This document shows positions 30,067-35,556 of a stretch of DNA of 35,556 nucleotides, in pieces. Source of the stretch: UBA3537 sp965657165 (GTDB lineage Bacteria > Bacteroidota > Bacteroidia > Flavobacteriales > Flavobacteriaceae); NCBI GenBank assembly GCA_965657165.1, contig CBFHNG010000018.1, positions 1 to 35,556 on the forward strand, in the 5' to 3' direction. The notes under the pieces are model-generated. The model was not told the origin of the DNA. It ran no database searches and saw only the letters and a program-made list of their open reading frames with translations. Position 1 is the stretch's first letter; each line of letters opens with the position of its first letter. The position numbers and the translations under genes are program-made.

Positions 30067-31131
30067 ATGCCCATTTCTTTCTTTGATTGTATAAAATCAC
30101 AGATTCAAGCAAGTAAACCATTTGTTTTATATTCTGATTTTGGTAAAACTTCAATTAAAGCCATACTTCAAACAAACAATAAAACATATATAACTTCAGA
30201 TTTTAAAGAAAAGGGATTTGTTTTTTCTCCGTTTGATAGCACAATTCCAACATATTTAATCCCTTTAGAAGCCTCAAAAGAATTGCAGTTAGATACGACG
30301 CCAATTTCTTCAAAAAAAAATAATCCAACTTCCTTTAAATCAGATTCAACCGCACATAAGAATTTAATCCGCTACGCCATAGATGAGATAAATTCATCTG
30401 AACTAGAGAAAGTTGTTTTAGCACGAACTTCAACATTAGAATTTCATAATTTAGATGAGGTTGAACTTTTCTTGTCCATTGCAACTTCTTATCCAGAGGC
30501 TTATGTTTATTGTTGGTTTCATCCCAAAACAGGATTTTGGCTGGGTGCTTCTCCAGAAACTTTATTAAAAGTTAAAGGGCGAGAAGTAAAAACCATGGCC
30601 TTAGCAGGAACCCAAGTTTATGAGGGTTCAACTCAAGTCAAGTGGGATACTAAAAACTATGAAGAACAAAAATTTGTTACAGAATTTTTAAAAAATGAAT
30701 TATCGCTACACCTTACTAATTTAGAAGTTTCTGCCCCAAAAACCATTAAAGCAGGAAAATTATTGCATCTACAAACCACAATAACGGGTCATCTGAAATC
30801 AACCTCTGAAGGCCTAAAACATCTAATTTTTAGTATACATCCTACACCTGCTGTTTGTGGGACACCAAAATCTTTGGCCATGGATTTCATAAGAACTAAT
30901 GAATCCATAAATCGCTCCTATTACTCCGGTTTTTTAGGGGAAATAAATACTCCAAATGAAAATCAAATTCCAGTTACAAATCTAGTTGTTAATTTGCGAT
31001 GCATGCATTTTGAAAATAATTTTGCAACACTTTTTGCAGGAGGTGGGATTACTTCAAAATCTGATGTTGACAACGAATGGAATGAAACAGAGGAAAAATT
31101 GAACACCATTAAGTCTGTTTTAGATTCTTAA
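30067..31131 (+). CDS. menF: Isochorismate synthase
   Basis: A 354-residue chorismate-binding enzyme converting chorismate to isochorismate, the first step of menaquinone synthesis. Conserved segments: IDEINSSELEKVVLARTSTL, WFHPKTGFWLGASPETLLKV, MALAGTQVYEG, LHLQTTITGHL, HPTPAVCGTPKSLAMDFI, YYSGFLGEIN and LFAGGGITSKSDVDNEWNET. Length is at the short end of the MenF/EntC family because the N-terminal extension is brief. Position immediately before menD points to the menaquinone role rather than siderophore synthesis. Confidence 0.95.
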   Translation: MPISFFDCIKSQIQASKPFVLYSDFGKTSIKAILQTNNKTYITSDFKEKGFVFSPFDSTIPTYLIPLEASKELQLDTTPISSKKNNPTSFKSDSTAHKNLIRYAIDEINSSELEKVVLARTSTLEFHNLDEVELFLSIATSYPEAYVYCWFHPKTGFWLGASPETLLKVKGREVKTMALAGTQVYEGSTQVKWDTKNYEEQKFVTEFLKNELSLHLTNLEVSAPKTIKAGKLLHLQTTITGHLKSTSEGLKHLIFSIHPTPAVCGTPKSLAMDFIRTNESINRSYYSGFLGEINTPNENQIPVTNLVVNLRCMHFENNFATLFAGGGITSKSDVDNEWNETEEKLNTIKSVLDS

Positions 31132-31170
31132 ATAAGATCTTTTTAACACAAAAAAATGGTGCAAAATGAA

Positions 31171-31178
31171 TACCTTTG
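31171..31178 (+). promoter_or_regulatory. -7 element TACCTTTG for menD
   Basis: TACCTTTG followed by C is a full TAnnTTTG-Y match just 7 bases before ATG 31186. The expected transcript start falls within a few bases of the ATG, giving a near-leaderless message. No clear -33 partner is seen. Confidence 0.5.
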
Positions 31179-31185
31179 CGCTCTA

Positions 31186-32871
31186 ATGAAATGGCCAAAA
31201 CACGATTTAGCACAATTCATAGTTCAGCTTTGCGAAGCCAAAGGGGTTAAGCATATTGTAATTTCTCCAGGAAGCCGAAATGCACCTCTAACCATTGGTT
31301 TTACAAATCATTCTTATTTTAAGTGTTATAGTATCGTAGACGAGCGCTCTGCTGCTTTTTTTGCATTGGGTATTGCCCAGCAATCCTCTGAACCTGTTGC
31401 TGTTGTTTGTACTTCTGGTAGTGCATTATTGAATTATTATCCTGCTGTTGCAGAAGCCTTTTATACTAGCCTACCATTGGTGGTTATTTCTGCAGATCGT
31501 CCTCCACACCTTATCAATGTTGGCGATGGTCAAACCATTATTCAACCCCATGCTTTTGGTAAACATATTCTTTTTGAAGCCAATTTAAAACCAACAAAAA
31601 AACATTTTCCTTTTGGTGTTCACTATTTTCAAAAAAAAGCACAAACACTCATTTCAAAGGCGCTTGATGCTGCTCAACAAAAAATGGGTCCGGTACACAT
31701 TAATGTTCCTTTTGATGAACCTTTGTATGAAACTGTAAATGAACCTATTACAATAGAAAATATTTTAAAAACAGAATTACTCGATACTTCTATTCAAATC
31801 AGTAATTCAACACTAAAAACATGGCAAAACGCCAAACGTAAATTGGTTTTGGTCGGCGTAAATCCTCCAAATTCTCTGGAATCATCAATTGTAGAACACC
31901 TTGCAAATGATCCCTCTGTAATTGTCCTTACAGAAACCACTTCTAATTTGCATCATCCCAATTTTTTCCCCTCAATTGATCAATTGATAGCTCCTCTAAA
32001 AAAGGATGAATTTAAACAACTTCAACCTGATTTATTACTCACTTTTGGTGGCCTCATCGTATCCAAAAAAATAAAAGCATTTTTAAGAGCATACAAACCC
32101 ATACAACATTGGCATATTGACAACTACAAGGCAAATGACACCTATTTCTGTCTTAATAAACATTTTAAATGTACTCCAAATGCATTTTTAAAATCATTGT
32201 ACACATCCTCAAAATCAACAGAAAGTGCTTATTATAATACTTGGAACAACGTAAAACAATTGCGTACAAAAAGACACACAAGCTATCTAAAATCCATGCC
32301 TTTTAGTGATTTTAAGGCCTTTGAATTGATTTCCAAAGTTATCCCAAAGAATTATATGGTTCAGTCTGGAAACAGCTCGGCAATTCGTTATTTGCAACTT
32401 TTTGAGTTTGATAGCTCAATTCATTTGTATTGTAACAGGGGTACAAGTGGTATTGACGGCTCAACAAGTACTGCTATTGGGGCTTCTGTTGTTTCTCAAC
32501 TTCCTACACTTCTGATTACTGGCGATTTAAGTTTTTTCTATGACATCAATGGTCTATGGAACAATTATACCCCAGATAATTTTAAAGTTATTGTTATTAA
32601 TAATAATGGTGGTGGCATTTTTAGAATTTTACCAGGAAATGATAATTCTGAACTTTTTGAAACCTATTTTGAAACCAAGCACGAACGTTCAGCAAAAAAT
32701 CTTGCTAAAGATTTTGGATTCACCTATAGTTCTGCAGACTCAATAGTAGCATTAAATGAAGCTTTAGTTGCATTTTTTGATGACAAAAACTCACCAAAAC
32801 TACTTGAAATTTTTACTCCATATTCAGAAAACGATAAGATTCTTCTCTCTTATTTTGATCAATTAGCCTAA
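31186..32871 (+). CDS. menD: 2-succinyl-5-enolpyruvyl-6-hydroxy-3-cyclohexene-1-carboxylate synthase
   Basis: A 561-residue ThDP enzyme joining isochorismate and 2-oxoglutarate in menaquinone synthesis. The start segment KWPKHDLAQFIVQLCEAKGV leads to HIVISPGSRNAPLTIGFT. Also present are DERSAAFFALGIAQ, VCTSGSALLNYYPAVAEAFY, the RPPHLINVGDGQTI loop, GTSGIDGSTSTAIGA and ITGDLSFFYDINGLW (ThDP motif). ATG 31186 is preferred to the in-frame ATG 31156 because the family N-terminus begins there and the -7 element lies between the two. It follows menF by 54 bases. Confidence 0.95.
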   Translation: MKWPKHDLAQFIVQLCEAKGVKHIVISPGSRNAPLTIGFTNHSYFKCYSIVDERSAAFFALGIAQQSSEPVAVVCTSGSALLNYYPAVAEAFYTSLPLVVISADRPPHLINVGDGQTIIQPHAFGKHILFEANLKPTKKHFPFGVHYFQKKAQTLISKALDAAQQKMGPVHINVPFDEPLYETVNEPITIENILKTELLDTSIQISNSTLKTWQNAKRKLVLVGVNPPNSLESSIVEHLANDPSVIVLTETTSNLHHPNFFPSIDQLIAPLKKDEFKQLQPDLLLTFGGLIVSKKIKAFLRAYKPIQHWHIDNYKANDTYFCLNKHFKCTPNAFLKSLYTSSKSTESAYYNTWNNVKQLRTKRHTSYLKSMPFSDFKAFELISKVIPKNYMVQSGNSSAIRYLQLFEFDSSIHLYCNRGTSGIDGSTSTAIGASVVSQLPTLLITGDLSFFYDINGLWNNYTPDNFKVIVINNNGGGIFRILPGNDNSELFETYFETKHERSAKNLAKDFGFTYSSADSIVALNEALVAFFDDKNSPKLLEIFTPYSENDKILLSYFDQLA

Positions 32872-32975
32872 ATTTTTTCAAAAAAAATGTGACTTTTTTA
32901 AAAATTATGTGTCATAACATGTAGGGTATTGCGTTTGACAATGCCAAATAATTATTAATAAACCCTAAAATCATT

Positions 32976-33314
32976 ATGAATAAAAAAGAACAACTTATTG
33001 AAAAGTACGCTGAGGATTTAAAATCGAAATGTAATGTAAATCCAGATATGGATTTATTGACAAAAGTAACTGTTGGGTGTGGTCCTTCTATCTACAAAGA
33101 TGATGCAAGTACTGTTGCTGGAAGTGATCAGTCAGAAATTGAAACCATTCGAAACAACTTTTTAATTAAAAAATTAGGACTGAGTGATTCTCCAAAATTA
33201 GATGAAGGAATCAATAAAGTTTTAGACCTTTACGGACGGTCTAACCGCAATAAATACCGTGCAGTTGTGTATTATTTACTAACTAAGCATTTTGGTAAAG
33301 AGTCTGTATATTAG
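32976..33314 (+). CDS. DUF2853 family protein
   Basis: A 112-residue protein matching DUF2853: KYAEDLKSKCNVNPDMDLLT, then VGCGPSIYKDDASTVAGSDQ and a C-terminal helix bundle with GRSNRNKYRAVVYYLL. It is soluble and of unknown function; structures of the family show a small helical fold. It sits between menD and convergent purU and is closed by a bidirectional terminator, so it may form its own transcript. ATG 32976 follows an A-rich leader (CCTAAAATCATT). Confidence 0.9.
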   Translation: MNKKEQLIEKYAEDLKSKCNVNPDMDLLTKVTVGCGPSIYKDDASTVAGSDQSEIETIRNNFLIKKLGLSDSPKLDEGINKVLDLYGRSNRNKYRAVVYYLLTKHFGKESVY

Positions 33315-33335
33315 ATAAAACTTTAAAAGTAAAAT

Positions 33336-33368
33336 AAAAGCATTGTGAATTTTCATAATGCTTTTTTT
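33336..33368. terminator. Bidirectional terminator between DUF2853 gene and purU
   Basis: AAAAGCATTGTGAA and TTCATAATGCTTTT form a long stem with one G-T pair, flanked by A and T runs, between two convergent genes. Confidence 0.88.
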
Positions 33369-33378
33369 ATTTATCAAT

Positions 33379-34233
33379 TCAAGAAAAAATTACTGTTTTG
33401 TTATTGTATACCATCACTTTTCTTTGAATATGGTGTTTTATGGCTGTAGAAAGCACAATTTTTTCTAAATCTCTACCTTTACTGATTAAATCTTTGATGG
33501 TATGGGTGTGCGATACTCTTGATACATCTTGCTCAATAATAGGACCAGCATCCAATTCTGTGGTTACATAATGTGAAGTTGCTCCAATAATTTTCACTCC
33601 GCGTTCGAATGCAGAATGATAAGGTTTTGCACCTACAAATGCAGGTAAAAAAGAATGATGAATATTTATAATTTTTGAAGGATAAGCATCAATAAGAGCT
33701 TGCGGTATAATTTGCATATAGCGCGCCAATACCACAAAATCAACAGCATGTGTTTTGAGCAATTTCAAATGCTGAAGTTCTGCTTCTTTTCGTGTTTCAG
33801 CAGAAATAGGCACATGAAAGAAAGGAATATCAAAACGCTCTGCAATTTCTTCCAAATCTTTATGATTACTGGCTATAAATGGTATTTCAACTTTAAGTTC
33901 TCCAGATTTAAAACGTCCCAATATATCATATAAACAATGATCGTACTTTGATACAAAAAGCGCCATTTTTGGTATATATTCGGAATCAAATACTTCCCAA
34001 TTCATGTTGAACTTCTTAGCAACTGAATTTTCAAATAATTTTGAAAATTCACTGCTAGAAAATGATGAGTTCTCAAAATTACACTCTAAACGCATAAAAA
34101 ACACCCCATGCGCGTGGTCTACGTGTTGGTCTACATAGGTAATATTTCCTTGATTTTCAAGAATAAAACTTGTAGAGGCTGCAATGATTCCTTGTTGATC
34201 GTTGCAGTGAATGATAATAGTAAATTTTTTCAT
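33379..34233 (-). CDS. purU: Formyltetrahydrofolate deformylase
   Basis: A 284-residue enzyme hydrolysing 10-formyl-THF to formate and THF, balancing one-carbon pools and feeding PurT-type purine synthesis. The N-terminal ACT domain has IIHCNDQQGIIAASTSFILE and HVDHAHGVFFMRLECNF. The formyltransferase-like domain contains VSKYDHCLYDIL, IPFIASNHKDL, DFVVLARYMQIIP, INIHHSFLPAFVGAKPYHSA (Asn/His catalytic) and TTELDAGPIIEQDV (catalytic Asp). Length is normal. It is convergent with the DUF2853 gene and divergent from the CvfB-like gene, with 218 bases of gap before that gene's start. Confidence 0.95.
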   Translation of the reverse strand: MKKFTIIIHCNDQQGIIAASTSFILENQGNITYVDQHVDHAHGVFFMRLECNFENSSFSSSEFSKLFENSVAKKFNMNWEVFDSEYIPKMALFVSKYDHCLYDILGRFKSGELKVEIPFIASNHKDLEEIAERFDIPFFHVPISAETRKEAELQHLKLLKTHAVDFVVLARYMQIIPQALIDAYPSKIINIHHSFLPAFVGAKPYHSAFERGVKIIGATSHYVTTELDAGPIIEQDVSRVSHTHTIKDLISKGRDLEKIVLSTAIKHHIQRKVMVYNNKTVIFS

Positions 34234-34439
34234 CTAAGCTAAATTATACAAATTGTCAGCTTTAAACTTCGTTGAACAAGAAATTATTCAATTTTTAAGG
34301 ATACTGTAAAAAATCAATCTAAAAATTATAATCTTATCAATGCATTAAACATAAATTAAATATTTTTAGAGATGGTTTTAATCCAAGTTTATGGATTTCA
34401 ATTTGTTGTATTGGAGTTACATTTCTATTGCATTATGCT
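34234..34439. other. Intergenic region between purU and the S1 gene
   Basis: About 206 AT-rich bases with no frame of note, no tRNA and no convincing terminator or repeat. It includes TTAAACATAAATTAA at 34346-34360, which resembles half of the light-module box but lacks the TTAACA part. Confidence 0.6.
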
Positions 34440-34447
34440 TACCTTTG
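34440..34447 (+). promoter_or_regulatory. -7 element TACCTTTG for the CvfB-like gene
   Basis: TACCTTTGC, the same nine bases as before menD, ends 4 bases before ATG 34452, so the message is predicted to begin at or very near the start codon. An in-frame TTG at 34428 lies upstream of the element and is rejected. Confidence 0.5.
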
Positions 34448-34451
34448 CACA

Positions 34452-35288
34452 ATGATTCAAATAGGGGAGTACAATAGATTAAGAATTTTAAGGGATACCG
34501 ATCCTGGACTGTTTTTGGGTGATGATGACGACAATGAGGTTTTATTGCCAAACAGATATGTTCCAAACACTTTTGAAATTGATGATATTTTAGAAGTTTT
34601 TGTCTATTTGGATAATGAAGAACGTTTGGTTGCTGTTACGGACACGCCCTACATAAAAAAAGGTGAATTTGCGCTTTTACGTTGCAATGCTGTCAATGAA
34701 TTTGGCGCTTTTTTAGATTGGGGCATGGTCAAAGAATTGTTTTGTCCTTTTCGTGAGCAAGCTTTTAAAATGAAAAAAGGTGGATGGTATTTGGTGCATT
34801 GCTATTTGGACGAGACCTCAGAACGTTTGGTGGCCTCTAGTAAAACCAATCATTTTTTGGACAACAAAGAACTTACAGTTGAACTTTTTCAAGAAGTCGA
34901 TTTGATTGTTTCTCACCCCTCTGACCTTGGTATGAATGTCATCATCAATAAGCGTCATTTAGGCTTAATTTTTAAAGATGATATTTTTAAGGATTTAAGC
35001 ATTGGGGACAAGTTAAAAGGTATTGTTAAAAAAATTAGACCTAATAACAAAATTGATATCAGTCTTTCCCAAATTGGTTATCGCAATATTGAGCCCAGTG
35101 CTCAATCACTATTGGAGTTTATCAACGACAATAATGGTTTTTTAGACATTACAGATAAGTCGTCTCCAGAATTAATAAGAGAAACAGTTCAAATGAGCAA
35201 AAAAAGTTTTAAAAAAGCCTTAGGGACGCTCTATAAAAAGCGTTTGGTACGTCTTGAATCCAATGGGATTTATTTAGTTAACAAATAA
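34452..35288 (+). CDS. CvfB-like S1 RNA-binding protein
   Basis: A 278-residue protein of the CvfB/YitL family: three successive S1-type beta-barrels and a C-terminal winged helix. It starts MIQIGEYNRLRILRDTDPG with LFLGDDDDNEVLLPNRYVP. The middle barrel has NAVNEFGAFLDWGMVKELF and the third has NVIINKRHLGLIF and IVKKIRPNNKIDISLSQIG. The winged helix holds ETVQMSKKSFKKALGTLYKK. The family binds RNA and affects virulence gene expression in Staphylococcus; the role here is unknown. It is followed 9 bases later by menB, an arrangement that recurs in flavobacteria. Confidence 0.92.
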   Translation: MIQIGEYNRLRILRDTDPGLFLGDDDDNEVLLPNRYVPNTFEIDDILEVFVYLDNEERLVAVTDTPYIKKGEFALLRCNAVNEFGAFLDWGMVKELFCPFREQAFKMKKGGWYLVHCYLDETSERLVASSKTNHFLDNKELTVELFQEVDLIVSHPSDLGMNVIINKRHLGLIFKDDIFKDLSIGDKLKGIVKKIRPNNKIDISLSQIGYRNIEPSAQSLLEFINDNNGFLDITDKSSPELIRETVQMSKKSFKKALGTLYKKRLVRLESNGIYLVNK

Positions 35289-35297
35289 TACTGAATT

Positions 35298-35556
35298 ATG
35301 AGTGCAATACAATGGAAAACCGCAATTGAATTTGAAGATATCACTTACAAAAAATGCAATGGAGTAGCGCGAATAGCGTTCAATCGTCCAGAAGTTAGAA
35401 ATGCATTTCGCCCTCAAACAACATCAGAATTATTAACTGCTTTTCATGATGCTAACGAGGATACCAATATTGGGGTGGTGCTGTTAAGTTCAGAAGGACC
35501 ATCTCCAAAAGATGGCGTATTTTCTTTTTGTAGTGGTGGCGATCAAAAAGCTAGAG
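35298..35556 (+). CDS. menB: 1,4-dihydroxy-2-naphthoyl-CoA synthase, N-terminal part
   Basis: The first 86 codons of a crotonase-family enzyme, cut by the right edge. They read MSAIQWKTAIEFEDITYKKC, then ARIAFNRPEVRNAFRPQTTS and end with FSFCSGGDQKAR. The RPEVRNAFRPQT and CSGGDQKAR segments are diagnostic of MenB, which closes the second ring of menaquinone from o-succinylbenzoyl-CoA. It begins 9 bases after the CvfB-like stop, so the two are probably co-transcribed. It extends the menaquinone cluster that begins at 29640. Confidence 0.95.
   Translation, partial: MSAIQWKTAIEFEDITYKKCNGVARIAFNRPEVRNAFRPQTTSELLTAFHDANEDTNIGVVLLSSEGPSPKDGVFSFCSGGDQKAR

Noticed and set aside
34346..34360. Fourth copy of the light-module box before the CvfB-like gene
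   Set aside because: TTAAACATAAATTAA keeps only the TTAAACA half; the TTAACA half is missing, so it is within chance for AT-rich DNA.

Overview
The window is AT-rich chromosomal DNA from a marine member of the Flavobacteriaceae (Bacteroidota). Four signs point there. There are surface or secreted proteins with a type IX secretion (T9SS) tail. Promoter -7 elements fit TAnnTTTG. Ribosome sites are A-rich without clear Shine-Dalgarno sequences. There is a proteorhodopsin with a Met tuning residue beside a blh retinal-forming oxygenase. Genes are densely packed; no stretch above 300 bases lacks a gene.

Layout. 1-1114: the start of a repeat-rich exported surface protein (minus, running off the left edge) and a tRNA-Met(CAT) with a terminator. 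1243-4137: a START-like protein, a class IV aminotransferase, YqgE/AlgH and a T9SS secreted protein broken by an in-frame TAG. 4260-10112: fmt-recQ-ATPase operon (minus), then DUF493, DUF4290 and murA (plus; its active-site Cys is replaced by Asp, as in fosfomycin-insensitive MurA). 10122-21020: about 11 kb, all minus, forming two tightly packed operons for light damage and photoreception. Operon B (21020 to 15461) is TetR-like regulator, ABC1 kinase, flavin reductase, DUF2256, cryptochrome DASH, FeS (6-4) photolyase. Operon A (15364 to 10122) is unknown 142-aa protein, TIGR03643, folE, unknown 74-aa protein, SDR, glutathione peroxidase, Lacal_2735-type small protein, TspO, SRPBCC, class I CPD photolyase. 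21152-25689: comM, aldehyde dehydrogenase, RluA-type pseudouridine synthase, panB. 25830-29510: dnaK, then divergent blh and proteorhodopsin. 29640-35556: menaquinone genes (menI-like, menF, menD, menB start) interspersed with DUF2853, purU and a CvfB-like S1 protein.

How it fits together. Proteorhodopsin plus Blh make a light-driven proton pump and its retinal. Three different photolyase/cryptochrome flavoproteins sit with FolE (pterin/folate), a flavin reductase and peroxide defence, a coherent sunlight-response module. The most interesting signal is non-coding. A nearly identical box (plus-strand form TTAAACAAAYATTAACA) lies upstream of both photolyase operons. A close variant lies between blh and proteorhodopsin. 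In the operon B and blh promoters it is followed 15-16 bases later by the same TTTAGACAA element. This suggests one light- or stress-responsive regulon covering repair and rhodopsin genes.
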